From the NCBI RefSeq assembly GCF_051380875.1, contig NZ_JBNYXW010000007.1, positions 1 through 64,000 of the forward strand: a stretch of 64,000 bases of DNA. The letters are read 5' to 3'. The DNA is from Janthinobacterium sp051380875 (GTDB lineage Bacteria > Pseudomonadota > Gammaproteobacteria > Burkholderiales > Burkholderiaceae_D). The notes under the pieces are model-generated. The model saw only the letters and a program-made list of their open reading frames with translations, searched no databases and was not told where the DNA came from. A program made the translations under genes and the position numbers. Within the stretch, counting starts at the first letter, position 1. Every line of letters starts with the position of its first letter. This document shows positions 36,198 to 44,692 of the stretch, one piece after another.

Positions 36198-36236
36198 AAA
36201 AAGGGCATGCCGCTGGATCAGCGGCATGCCCTTTTT
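36198..36236. terminator. Bidirectional terminator with 18-bp perfect stem
   Basis: The stem pairs 36198-36215 with 36219-36236 around a GAT loop. The stem ends in A-run/T-run on both sides, so it can stop minus-strand transcription from the 94-aa gene and any plus-strand read-through. Confidence 0.85.
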
Positions 36237-36250
36237 GCAGAGATGGCTAT

Positions 36251-36535
36251 TTAGTCAGCTTCGCTGAAAATGGCATCGCAGCCTTCGACCAGTTCGTCGC
36301 TGTCTTCCAGTTCATCGGTCAGGCCCAGGTCGAACAATTCTTCGACGGCGTTCATGAAACTGTTGTGCTTGGTAGCGCCGATCAGGCGGTAGATTTCGCC
36401 GTCTTCATTGCGTACGCCGATGATCAGCTTTTCCTGGCGCACCAGCTCAGGCGTGCTGGCGTTGAGCAACAGGTTGCCGATGATGTGCTTATCGAAATGA
36501 GCGGGCTTTTTGCCTTCGAGCAGGGAGGTTTTCAA
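36251..36535 (-). CDS. Uncharacterised acidic 94-aa protein
   Basis: The start is a TTG with AAAGGA about 6 nt upstream, which is a strong ribosome-binding site. The product has a basic N-terminal third (KTSLLEGKKPAHFDKHIIG), a middle with IIGVRNEDGEIYRLIGATK, and a strongly acidic C-terminus (ELEDSDELVEGCDAIFSEAD). There is no signal peptide or membrane helix. No family is recognised. It has its own strong terminator and lies between the MarR regulator and the HDOD gene. Codon use looks like that of its neighbours, so it is probably a real cytoplasmic protein of unknown role. Confidence 0.7.
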   Translation of the reverse strand: MKTSLLEGKKPAHFDKHIIGNLLLNASTPELVRQEKLIIGVRNEDGEIYRLIGATKHNSFMNAVEELFDLGLTDELEDSDELVEGCDAIFSEAD

Positions 36536-36583
36536 CTTGTTTCCTTTGTCTTGTTTGAATTTGAATCTGTGCTTGGTGAATTT

Positions 36584-37018
36584 TCAGCTGTGACCGTTAG
36601 CAATGGCGCGTTTCAGGCCCGTCAGGGTCGTTTCCAGGCGACTGAAATCGTCGTCCGTATAATTGGCAAACAGGCGCTGGCCTTGCCTGGTCAGCTTGGG
36701 GAACACGTCCTGGAACAGTTGTTCACCCTCGCAGCTCAGGCGCACGAAGTAGGAGCGCTTGTCGCGAGGACAACGTTCCCGTATTACCAGCCCCTTTTGT
36801 TCCAGGCGGTCCACCACGCCCGTCAAGGTGCCCTTGGTAATCAGGGTTTGCTGGCCCAACTCCTTGTAGGACATGCCAGAGGTGTTGCCGAGCGTGGCAA
36901 TGATGTCGAATTGCGCATGCGTCAAGCCGTACTGGCGCACGAAGTCGCCTGAAAACCGCTCGAAGTCTTGCATGCATTCGGCCAGCAGCCGGATACTTTT
37001 TAAATATCGTTCACCCAT
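36584..37018 (-). CDS. MarR family transcriptional regulator
   Basis: 144 aa with the winged-helix MarR fold: GLTHAQFDIIATLG, then the recognition region TLITKGTLTGVVDRLEQKGLV and the DKRSYFVRLS wing (about residues 60-100). It is a dimeric cytoplasmic regulator, usually relieved by small phenolic or oxidant ligands. A TATAAT on the minus strand (37032-37027) ends 8 nt before the ATG and no Shine-Dalgarno is seen, so this message may also be leaderless. The target is unknown; the 94-aa gene lies 48 bp downstream on the same strand. Confidence 0.88.
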   Translation of the reverse strand: MGERYLKSIRLLAECMQDFERFSGDFVRQYGLTHAQFDIIATLGNTSGMSYKELGQQTLITKGTLTGVVDRLEQKGLVIRERCPRDKRSYFVRLSCEGEQLFQDVFPKLTRQGQRLFANYTDDDFSRLETTLTGLKRAIANGHS

Positions 37019-37151
37019 GGGGTGTGATTATATCCTTCCGCCCCGCTTTTTTTCCGCTGCGCCACAGCGCGCTATTGCATGAGGGGTTCGCTGGGGCTGA
37101 AGTCCGGTATCATGTGGGCAACTCAGCCCTTGCCCCGACTCTGCCCCGCCG

Positions 37152-38096
37152 ATGTCTTTCGCTAATCTTTCCCGTATCGGCCTCGACAAACCGCTGCGTT
37201 TGCTGTTGGTGCATGCCGGCGATGCCGAGTCGATCACCTGGGCCGGCCTGGTGCAGCCGCTGCGCCTGTGCGCACGCGCGCTGGGGCCGGATGCCTTGCA
37301 GCTCGATGTGCGCACACCCGAGCAAGTGGCCCAGCAGGGCGGCAACTGGCATATCGCGCTGCTGGTGGCCGATGAAACGGAGGCACCCCTGCGCGCAGAG
37401 CTGTGCCGTGCCGTGATCGAGCGGTGCCGTTCGGCGCCGTTCTGGGGCGGCGTGGGCGCCGCCGTGCTGTGGCTGGCCGATGCGGGCGTGATGGATGGCG
37501 TGCGCATCGCCTTGCCCTGGGCCCTGTATGCGGACGCGGAAGCAAAGGCCGAGCGCGCCATCCTGACGCCGCACCTGTTCGATATCGACGGCCCGCACAT
37601 CACCTGCTGCGGCGGCGCGGCCAGCATCGACTTTTCGCTGACCCTGATCGAGACCATATTCGGCGCCGACGTGCAGGCGCTGGTCAAGGAAGCGCTGTGC
37701 GTGGACAAGGTGCGTGGCAAGGAAGAGCGCCAGCGCGTGGCCCTGCAGGCGCGTTTCGGCGTGCTGCAGCCGAAATTGTCCGAAGCGGTCACCTTGATGG
37801 AGGCCAATATCGAGGAGCCGCTGTCGACCGATGATATCGCCAGCCTGGTGGGACTGTCGCGGCGCCAGCTGGAGCGGCTGTTCAAGCAATACCTGGGTAG
37901 CCTGCCGTCGCGCTACTACCTGGAGCTGCGCTTGCAACGCTCCAGGAAAATGTTGCTTGATACGCATTATTCTATCGTGCAAGTGGGGCTGATGTGTGGT
38001 TTTTCGTCCGGTTCGCACTTTTCCACGGCTTTTGGCACCCTGTTTGGCAATACCCCCCGTGAAGAGCGGCAAAGAAAGCTCATGCCTCCGGCCTAG
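37152..38096 (+). CDS. argR: AraC-type arginine regulator (ArgR-like, GlxA family)
   Basis: 314 aa. The N-terminal two-thirds is a DJ-1/PfpI-like (GATase1-type) sensing domain, and the C-terminal about 100 residues carry two AraC helix-turn-helix units (STDDIASLVGLSRRQLERLFKQ and YSIVQVGLMCGFSSGSHFSTAF). This architecture matches Pseudomonas ArgR, the arginine-responsive activator of the aru catabolic operon. Here it is encoded directly upstream of aruC in the same direction. A tandem site resembling the ArgR consensus lies in the 141-bp gap to aruC. The arginine-sensing role is inferred from architecture, context and that site. Confidence 0.82.
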   Translation: MSFANLSRIGLDKPLRLLLVHAGDAESITWAGLVQPLRLCARALGPDALQLDVRTPEQVAQQGGNWHIALLVADETEAPLRAELCRAVIERCRSAPFWGGVGAAVLWLADAGVMDGVRIALPWALYADAEAKAERAILTPHLFDIDGPHITCCGGAASIDFSLTLIETIFGADVQALVKEALCVDKVRGKEERQRVALQARFGVLQPKLSEAVTLMEANIEEPLSTDDIASLVGLSRRQLERLFKQYLGSLPSRYYLELRLQRSRKMLLDTHYSIVQVGLMCGFSSGSHFSTAFGTLFGNTPREERQRKLMPPA

Positions 38097-38112
38097 CCGG
38101 CGCAATGCCAGC

Positions 38113-38177
38113 TGTGATGAATTGTGAAAATCCTTGTCGCAGATTCAAAAGAGTTTTAGCATCCCGCTTTTTATAAT
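38113..38177 (+). promoter_or_regulatory. Candidate ArgR operator and promoter of the aru/ast operon
   Basis: Two direct repeats fit the Pseudomonas ArgR half-site pattern TGTCGC-N8-AA-N5. The first starts at 38113 (TGTGAT, 8 nt, AA). The second starts at 38135 (exact TGTCGC, 8 nt, AA at 38149-38150). The starts are 22 bp apart, about two helical turns. A perfect -10 TATAAT follows at 38172-38177. No good -35 is visible; its place is overlapped by the second half-site, as expected for an activator-dependent promoter. Confidence 0.65.
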
Positions 38178-38237
38178 GCTGTACACACGTAGCTGTCGTA
38201 GCTGCGGGAGTACCTAACATATTGATGGGGAAATGCT

Positions 38238-39479
38238 ATGAATGCCAAGCTTGAATCGACCGTAACGGCTCGTCCAGTCACCCGGGAAACCTTTGACCAG
38301 GTCCTGGTTCCTACCTATGCTCCCGCTGCCATGGTGCCCGTGCGCGGTGCCGGCCTGGATCTGTGGGACCAATCGGGCAAGCATTACCTCGATTTCACCT
38401 CCGGCATCGCTGTCAACAGCTTGGGCCACTGCCATCCGGCCCTGGTCGACGTGCTGACCAAGCAAATCAACAGCCTGTGGCATTTGGGCAACGGCTACAC
38501 CAACGAACCCGTGCTGCGCCTGGCGCTGGCACTGACGGAAGCGACTTTCGCCGACCGTGCCTTCTTCTGCAACTCCGGCGCGGAAGCCAATGAGGCGGCC
38601 CTGAAACTGGCGCGCAAATACGCGCACACCAAGTTTGGCGCGCACAAGTCGCGCATCATTTCGTGCTTCAGTTCCTTCCACGGCCGCACCCTGTTCACGG
38701 TGTCCGTCGGCGGCCAGGCCAAGTACACGGAAGGCTTCGAGCCGCTGCCGCCATCGATCGACCATATCGCCTACAACGACATCGAAGCGGCGCGCGCCGC
38801 CATCGGTGACGACGTATGCGCCGTGATCGTCGAACCGGTGCAAGGCGAAGGCGGCGTCGTGCCGGGCAATCCTGAATTCCTCAAGGAGCTGCGCGCCCTG
38901 TGCGACAAGACCGGCGCCCTGCTGATTTTCGACGAAGTCCAGTGCGGCATGGGCCGCACTGGCGCGTTGTTCGCATACATGGGCTATGGCGTCACGCCGG
39001 ACATCCTGACGGCCGCCAAGGCGCTGGGCAATGGCTACCCGATCGGCGCCATGCTGACCACCGATGCACTGGGGCAAACCCTGGCCGTCGGCACCCATGG
39101 CACCACCTACGGCGGCAACCCGCTGGCCGCTACCGTGGCCTTGAAGGTGCTGGAAACGATCAACACGCCAGCTTTCCTGGCGCGCGTCAAGGAAGCCAGC
39201 ATCAACACCATCGCCATGCTGCAAGGCTTGATCACGGATTACCCGCAAGTGTTCTCGGTGGTGCGCGGCAGCGGTTTGCTGCTGGGCCTGGTAGTCAGCG
39301 ATGCCTGGAAGGGCCGCGCGAAAGACATCCAGAAAGCGGCCGAAGCGCAAGGCTTGATGGTGCTGATCGCCGGCATGGATGTGGTGCGCCTGGCACCGGC
39401 CCTGATCGTCTCGGACGAGCAGATTGCCGAAGCGGGCCGCTTGCTGCGTGTCGCCGTCGACGGCATGCTGAAAGCCTGA
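38238..39479 (+). CDS. aruC: Succinylornithine/acetylornithine aminotransferase
   Basis: 413 aa, a PLP class III aminotransferase. In the AST pathway it converts N2-succinylornithine to succinylglutamate semialdehyde; homologues also accept acetylornithine. The PLP lysine is K261 in TAAKALGNGYPIG, the aspartate is in LIFDEVQCGMGRTG, and the phosphate-binding block is CNSGAEANEAALK. ATG 38238 has GGGGAA 6-7 nt upstream. It is the first gene of the operon, and a GC-rich hairpin follows it before aruF. Confidence 0.93.
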   Translation: MNAKLESTVTARPVTRETFDQVLVPTYAPAAMVPVRGAGLDLWDQSGKHYLDFTSGIAVNSLGHCHPALVDVLTKQINSLWHLGNGYTNEPVLRLALALTEATFADRAFFCNSGAEANEAALKLARKYAHTKFGAHKSRIISCFSSFHGRTLFTVSVGGQAKYTEGFEPLPPSIDHIAYNDIEAARAAIGDDVCAVIVEPVQGEGGVVPGNPEFLKELRALCDKTGALLIFDEVQCGMGRTGALFAYMGYGVTPDILTAAKALGNGYPIGAMLTTDALGQTLAVGTHGTTYGGNPLAATVALKVLETINTPAFLARVKEASINTIAMLQGLITDYPQVFSVVRGSGLLLGLVVSDAWKGRAKDIQKAAEAQGLMVLIAGMDVVRLAPALIVSDEQIAEAGRLLRVAVDGMLKA

Positions 39480-39505
39480 GGCTAGCCTCGCTCCCTGTTT
39501 GAGCA

Positions 39506-39532
39506 CCGGCCCGCCGCACTGCTGCGGGCCGG
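39506..39532 (+). promoter_or_regulatory. GC-rich hairpin between aruC and aruF
   Basis: A perfect 9-bp stem (39506-39514 with 39524-39532) with only a weak T-poor tail. It may partly terminate or stabilise the transcript, so that aruC is made in excess of the rest. Confidence 0.45.
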
Positions 39533-39586
39533 CTTGGTTCTACCCGGGTTTTCTGCCCAAGTATTGTCAGCATTGAAGGAGTACCC

Positions 39587-40618
39587 ATGTATGTTGTCCG
39601 TCCGGTAGAAATTGCGGATATTGCAGCCCTTGAAGCGCTGGCTGCGGTGACCATGCCGGGTGTCCATACCCTGCCGAAGACGCGCGAGAAAATCGCCGCC
39701 TCCGTCGAGCGTTCCCTCGCCTCGTTTGCCGCCCACGTCGATATCCCCAGCGAAGAGTCGTATCTCTTCCTGCTTGAATCCCTGCTCGACAAAACCATCT
39801 TTGGTACGGCCGCCATCTTCGCCTCGGCCGGCTCGAACGGCACCTATTTTTCCTTTCGCAACGACGTCATCCAGCAAGTCTCGCGTGACCTGAACATTAG
39901 CCACAGCGTGCATGCGCTGACCCTGTGCTCGGAGCTGACGGCCTATTCCCAGTTGTCCGGCTTCTATGTGCGCAACATGGAGCAGGCGGGCCTGGAAGCG
40001 GCCTTGCTGTCGCGCGCGCGGCTGCTGTTTGCCGTGCTCGCGCCGCACCGTTTCGGCGATCGCTTCTTCGTGCCGCTGGCCGGTATCACGGATGCCAACG
40101 GCCAGTCGCCGTTCTGGGATGCGCTGGGCCGCAAGTTCTTCCAGATGGATTTCCTCGATGCCGAAAAAGTCATCGGCGGCGCGCGCAACCGCACCTTGAT
40201 CGTCGAACTGATGCCGCATTACCCCGTCTATGTGCCGCTGTTGCCCGGCGACGCGCAGGCGGCCATGGGGCAGATTCACCCGAGCGGCGAACTGGCCTTC
40301 AACCTGCTGACGGAAGAAGGTTTCGAGGCCGACGATTACATCGACATCTTCGATGGCGGTCCGATCCTGCAGGCGCACAAGAATTCGCTACGCTCGTTTA
40401 CGGGCTCGCTCACGCGCCGCGCGGTGCCAGGCGCCACGCCGAGCCGCACGGGCATGAAAGTCAATTATGCGATCGCTTCCGGCGCCGAACGCAACTTCCG
40501 CGCCGTGACCTTCGCCTGCGATGCGCTCGAAGCGCAAGACACCGTCGGCTTGCCGGCCGAGCTGCTTGACGCGCTGGCCGTCGCCGAAGGCGACAGCGTC
40601 ATTTGCGTGCGTATCTAA
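39587..40618 (+). CDS. aruF: Arginine N-succinyltransferase, alpha subunit
   Basis: 343 aa, AstA family (acyl-CoA N-acyltransferase fold). It transfers succinyl from succinyl-CoA to the alpha-amino group of arginine, the first AST step. Conserved stretches include DANGQSPFWDALGRKFFQMDF and GFEADDYIDIFDGGPIL, which are shared with the next gene. Like Pseudomonas, this organism has two paralogous subunits (alpha and beta) where E. coli has a single AstA. aruG follows after 13 bp. Confidence 0.92.
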   Translation: MYVVRPVEIADIAALEALAAVTMPGVHTLPKTREKIAASVERSLASFAAHVDIPSEESYLFLLESLLDKTIFGTAAIFASAGSNGTYFSFRNDVIQQVSRDLNISHSVHALTLCSELTAYSQLSGFYVRNMEQAGLEAALLSRARLLFAVLAPHRFGDRFFVPLAGITDANGQSPFWDALGRKFFQMDFLDAEKVIGGARNRTLIVELMPHYPVYVPLLPGDAQAAMGQIHPSGELAFNLLTEEGFEADDYIDIFDGGPILQAHKNSLRSFTGSLTRRAVPGATPSRTGMKVNYAIASGAERNFRAVTFACDALEAQDTVGLPAELLDALAVAEGDSVICVRI

Positions 40619-40631
40619 CCGAGAGAATCTT

Positions 40632-41696
40632 ATGCTAGTAGTACGCGCCATCAACGCTTCTGACCTCGATGCCTTGTACGGCCTGGCGAGCCAGGTCGGC
40701 ACCGGCATGACCACCCTCAAGGCGGACATGAAAATGCTGGGCGACCGTCTGGCGATTGCCTGCGCCTCGTTCGCCGAAACCATTCCGCCCGAAAAACGCG
40801 ACTACATGTTTGTCATGGAGGATACCGACACGGGCCGCCTGGCCGGCGTGTGCGCCATCAAGGGGGCCGTGGGCCTGGAAGAGCCATTCTATAACTACCG
40901 TATCGGCACCCTTGTGCATTCGAGCCGTGAACTCGACGTGTTTACGCGCATGGAGACGCTGTATTTGTCGAACGACCTGACGGGTAGTACGGAACTATGT
41001 TCGCTGTTTTTGCACCCGGATTACCGCAGCGGCAACAATGGCAAGCTGCTGTCGAAAAGCCGTTTTCTTTTCATCGCCCAGTTCCCGCACCTGTTCACGG
41101 AAAAGCTGATCGCCGAAATGCGTGGCTACCAGGCGCCGGACGGCAGCTCGCCGTTCTACGAGGGCCTGGGCCGCCATTTCTTCAAGATGGATTTCCATCA
41201 CGTCGACGATTTGACCAGTTTGGGTAAAAAATCCTTCATCGCCGAATTGATGCCGCGCCAGCCAATGTACGTGGCTTATCTGCCAGACGAAGCGCAAGAA
41301 GTGATCGGCAAGGTCCATCTGAGCACCGCGCCAGCGCGCCGTTTGCTGGAGCAGGAAGGCTTGCACTTCGAAGGTTATGTCGACATCTTCGACGCCGGCC
41401 CCGTGTTGCAGGCGCGCGTCTCCGAGCTGCGCGCCCTGCGCGACAGCATGCCGGCAGTGCTCGATGCCGAGGCGGCCGCAGATAGCTGCGAGGTGGTGCA
41501 AGCCGAACCGTACCTGGTGTCGAACACCGACCTGAAAAATTTCCGCATGATCGTCACCAACGCCAATCCCCACAGCGGCAAGATCGCGCTGGACGACGCT
41601 GAACTGCATCTGCTGCGTAGCCACAACGGCGACACCGTGCGCACGCTGTCACTCAACCCGAGGAAGCATACCCATGTCTCAATTGTCCTACCTTAA
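40632..41696 (+). CDS. aruG: Arginine N-succinyltransferase, beta subunit
   Basis: 354 aa, paralogue of the preceding gene (PDGSSPFYEGLGRHFFKMDF, then EGYVDIFDAGPVLQAR). It probably forms a heteromer with AruF. ATG 40632 has GAGAGAATC upstream; a longer frame from 40521 overlaps aruF and is not supported. The C-terminus carries about 40 extra residues after the FRMIVTNA segment. Its last 23 nt overlap the start of astD, which suggests translational coupling. Confidence 0.92.
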   Translation: MLVVRAINASDLDALYGLASQVGTGMTTLKADMKMLGDRLAIACASFAETIPPEKRDYMFVMEDTDTGRLAGVCAIKGAVGLEEPFYNYRIGTLVHSSRELDVFTRMETLYLSNDLTGSTELCSLFLHPDYRSGNNGKLLSKSRFLFIAQFPHLFTEKLIAEMRGYQAPDGSSPFYEGLGRHFFKMDFHHVDDLTSLGKKSFIAELMPRQPMYVAYLPDEAQEVIGKVHLSTAPARRLLEQEGLHFEGYVDIFDAGPVLQARVSELRALRDSMPAVLDAEAAADSCEVVQAEPYLVSNTDLKNFRMIVTNANPHSGKIALDDAELHLLRSHNGDTVRTLSLNPRKHTHVSIVLP

Positions 41697-43179
41697 CGTG
41701 TTTAATTCATCGACCGCCGCATCTAACTTCATCGACGGCGCCTGGCTGCCGGGCACTGGCCGGGAACTGGTCACCATCGACCCGTCGAACGGCAAGCAGA
41801 CCTGGGCCAGCCTGGAAGCGACGGAGAGTGACGTGGAACAGGCTTGCCAGGCTGCCCGCGCTGCCTTTGCGGCGTGGGCCGACACGCCCGTCGAAGAGCG
41901 CATCGCCATCTGCGTGCGCTTTCGCGAGCTGCTCAAGGAGCATGCCGAGGTCTTGGCGCAGTTGATCTCGGAAGAAGTGGGCAAGCCGTTGTGGGAAGCC
42001 GTCACGGAAGTGGCCACCATGGCCAACAAGATCGACATTTCGGTGCAGTCGTACAACGCGCGCACTGGCATCGCGCAAAGCAAGATCGCCGATGGCGACG
42101 CCGTGCTGCGCCACCGCCCGCACGGCGTGTTCGGCGTGTTTGGCCCGTATAACTTCCCAGGCCACTTGCCGAACGGCCACATCGTTCCGGCCCTGATCGC
42201 CGGTAACACCATCGTCTTCAAGCCCAGCGAATATGCGCCCCGCACCGCCGTGAAAACCGTGCAGCTGTGGCAGCAGGCAGGCTTGCCGGACGGCGTCGTC
42301 AATCTCGTCAACGGTGGGCGCGACACGGGCGTGGCGCTGGGCGCGAATGCCTTGCTCGATGGCGTGCTGTTTACCGGCTCCTGCCAGACGGGTATCAGCC
42401 TGCACCGCCAGTTCGGCGGCCAGCCGGGCAAGATGCTGGCACTGGAAATGGGCGGCAACAACGCCCTGGTCGTGTGGGATGTCAAGGATGTGGACGCTGC
42501 CGTGCACCATGCGGTCTTCTCCGCCTTTGTCTCGGCCGGCCAGCGCTGCACCTGCGCGCGCCGCCTGGTAGTGCAAGACAACGCCGCCGGGGTTGCTTTC
42601 GTGGCGCGCCTGGTGGAAGTGGCGGCGAAACTGGGCATCGGCGCCTCCGACGCCCAGCCACAACCGTTCATGGGGCCTGTCGTATCAAGCGCCGTGGCAG
42701 CACGCCTGGTGCAGGCGCAAGCCGACATGGTCGCCAAGGGCGGCACCACCCTGCTGCAGATGCGCCAGTTGAACCCGCAAGCGGGCTTCGTCACGGCCGG
42801 CATCGTCGACGTCACCCATGCTGCCGGCATCGCCGATGAAGAATGGTTTGGCCCCTTGTTGCAAGTGATCCGCGTCGCCAGTTTTGACGCGGCCCTGAAG
42901 GTCGCCAACGCCACCGAATTCGGCCTGGCCGCCGCGCTGCTGTCGGACGATCCGGCGCTGTGGCAGACTTTTCAAACGCGTGCGCGCGCCGGCATCATCA
43001 ACTGGAACCGTCCGACCACGGGCGCGGCCAGCACGGCGCCGTTCGGCGGCATCGGCAAGTCGGGCAATCACCGTCCGAGCGCCTATTACGCGGCCGATTA
43101 CTGCGCCTATCCGGTCGCCTCGATCGAGAACAGCGTGCTGGCAATGCCGGCCAAGCTGTCGCCTGGCCTGAATTTTTAA
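41674..43179 (+). CDS. astD: Succinylglutamate semialdehyde dehydrogenase
   Basis: 501 aa, NAD-dependent aldehyde dehydrogenase that oxidises succinylglutamate semialdehyde to succinylglutamate. The catalytic glutamate lies in LEMGGNNALVV and the nucleophile in AGQRCTCARRL. The ATG at 41674 lies inside the end of aruG, with AGGAAG about 6 nt upstream. It is slightly longer than enterobacterial AstD at the N-terminus (about 15 residues before FIDGAW). Confidence 0.93.
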   Translation: MSQLSYLNVFNSSTAASNFIDGAWLPGTGRELVTIDPSNGKQTWASLEATESDVEQACQAARAAFAAWADTPVEERIAICVRFRELLKEHAEVLAQLISEEVGKPLWEAVTEVATMANKIDISVQSYNARTGIAQSKIADGDAVLRHRPHGVFGVFGPYNFPGHLPNGHIVPALIAGNTIVFKPSEYAPRTAVKTVQLWQQAGLPDGVVNLVNGGRDTGVALGANALLDGVLFTGSCQTGISLHRQFGGQPGKMLALEMGGNNALVVWDVKDVDAAVHHAVFSAFVSAGQRCTCARRLVVQDNAAGVAFVARLVEVAAKLGIGASDAQPQPFMGPVVSSAVAARLVQAQADMVAKGGTTLLQMRQLNPQAGFVTAGIVDVTHAAGIADEEWFGPLLQVIRVASFDAALKVANATEFGLAAALLSDDPALWQTFQTRARAGIINWNRPTTGAASTAPFGGIGKSGNHRPSAYYAADYCAYPVASIENSVLAMPAKLSPGLNF

Positions 43180-43197
43180 GTTTTAAAGGAAATACCC

Positions 43198-44538
43198 ATG
43201 CACAGCACGCGCGAATACAACTTTGACGGCCTGGTCGGCCCATCGCATAACTATGCTGGACTCTCGTTCGGCAACGTGGCCTCGTTCAGCAATGTGAAAA
43301 GCGCTTCGAATCCGAAGCAGGCCGCCTTGCAGGGCCTGGCCAAGATGCGTGCGCTGGCTGCGCGTGGCTTTGCGCAAGCCTTGCTGCCGCCGCAGGAGCG
43401 GCCGAATTTTCGCCTGCTGCGCAGCATCGGCTTTACGGGGAGCGATGCGGAGGTCCTGGCGCGTGCTTACAAGGAGTCGCCCGTGATACTGGCCTGTGCG
43501 TATTCCGCTTCGCCCATGTGGACGGCGAACGCCGCCACGGTCAGCCCGTCGGCGGACACGCAGGACGGCCGCGTACATTTCACGGCCGCCAACCTGAATA
43601 ACAAGCTGCACCGTGCCTTCGAGCACGCGCAGTCGGCGCGCAGCCTGCGCGCCATCTTCAATGATGACAAGCACTTTGCCGTGCACGCTGCGCTGCCGTC
43701 GACGCCAGCCTTTGGCGACGAAGGCGCGGCCAACCATACGCGCCTGGGCGCTGGCCACGGCGCGCCATCCGTCGAGATGTTCGTGTATGGTCGGGTGGAG
43801 TTCGATCCATCGGCAACTAGCCCCAGGCGCTACCCGGCGCGCCAGACCCTGGAAGCGTCGCAAGCCGTGGCGCGCCTGCATGGCCTGGACGCCAGGCGCA
43901 CCGTGTACGTGCAGCAGAATCCAGAGGTGATCGACCAGGGCGTGTTTCATAACGACGTCATCGCCGTTGGTAACGGCAATGTACTGTTTTACCATGAGCA
44001 GGCATTTGCCGACGAGGAGGCGAGCCTGTCGCAGCTGCGCCGCGCCGTCGCCACCACGGGCGTGCAACTGAATGCGCTGCGCGTCGATACTGGCCAGGTA
44101 CCGATTACAGACGCCGTCAGCAGCTATCTGTTCAACAGCCAACTCTTGAGCAAAGAGGGCGGCAAGATGGCGCTGGTGATCCCGCAGGAGTGCCAGGAAA
44201 ACCGCGCCGTCTCGCGCTACCTGGAAAGCCTGGTTGCCAGCGGTGGGCCGATCGATGAACTGATTCATTTTGATTTGCGCCAGAGCATGCGCAACGGCGG
44301 CGGGCCTGCTTGCCTGCGTTTGCGCGTGGCGCTGACGGAAAACGAAGCGCGCGCCATGCACCAGGGCGTGATCATGACGGAAGCGCTGTACCATCGGCTG
44401 GTGGCCTGGGTGGAAAAACACTACCGCGACCATCTGCAGCCGAGCGACCTGGCCGACCCGAAGCTGGCGCTGGAAGTACATGCGGCGCTTGAAGAATTGA
44501 CGATCATCCTCAACTTACCGGGATTGTACGACTTGTAG
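43198..44538 (+). CDS. astB: N-succinylarginine dihydrolase
   Basis: 446 aa, amidinotransferase-superfamily enzyme that converts succinylarginine to succinylornithine, two ammonia and CO2. The N-terminal NFDGLVGPSHNYAGLS-type block binds substrate, and the nucleophilic cysteine is C372 in GGGPACLRLRV. AAAGGA precedes the ATG. It is followed by a 154-bp gap with no gene, then the glutamate dehydrogenase. Confidence 0.94.
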   Translation: MHSTREYNFDGLVGPSHNYAGLSFGNVASFSNVKSASNPKQAALQGLAKMRALAARGFAQALLPPQERPNFRLLRSIGFTGSDAEVLARAYKESPVILACAYSASPMWTANAATVSPSADTQDGRVHFTAANLNNKLHRAFEHAQSARSLRAIFNDDKHFAVHAALPSTPAFGDEGAANHTRLGAGHGAPSVEMFVYGRVEFDPSATSPRRYPARQTLEASQAVARLHGLDARRTVYVQQNPEVIDQGVFHNDVIAVGNGNVLFYHEQAFADEEASLSQLRRAVATTGVQLNALRVDTGQVPITDAVSSYLFNSQLLSKEGGKMALVIPQECQENRAVSRYLESLVASGGPIDELIHFDLRQSMRNGGGPACLRLRVALTENEARAMHQGVIMTEALYHRLVAWVEKHYRDHLQPSDLADPKLALEVHAALEELTIILNLPGLYDL

Positions 44539-44692
44539 GCGACAGAAAAACACAGAGAAAACCGAGACTCCTACCCGCAACACCGCATAACAAGAATTGG
44601 ACGGGTGACCCCTGTCTCACACATCGCTGCCGCCCAGCCATAAGCCCGAACGACAGCGTTGGACATTCACATTACCGTAATGGAGATGCAAG

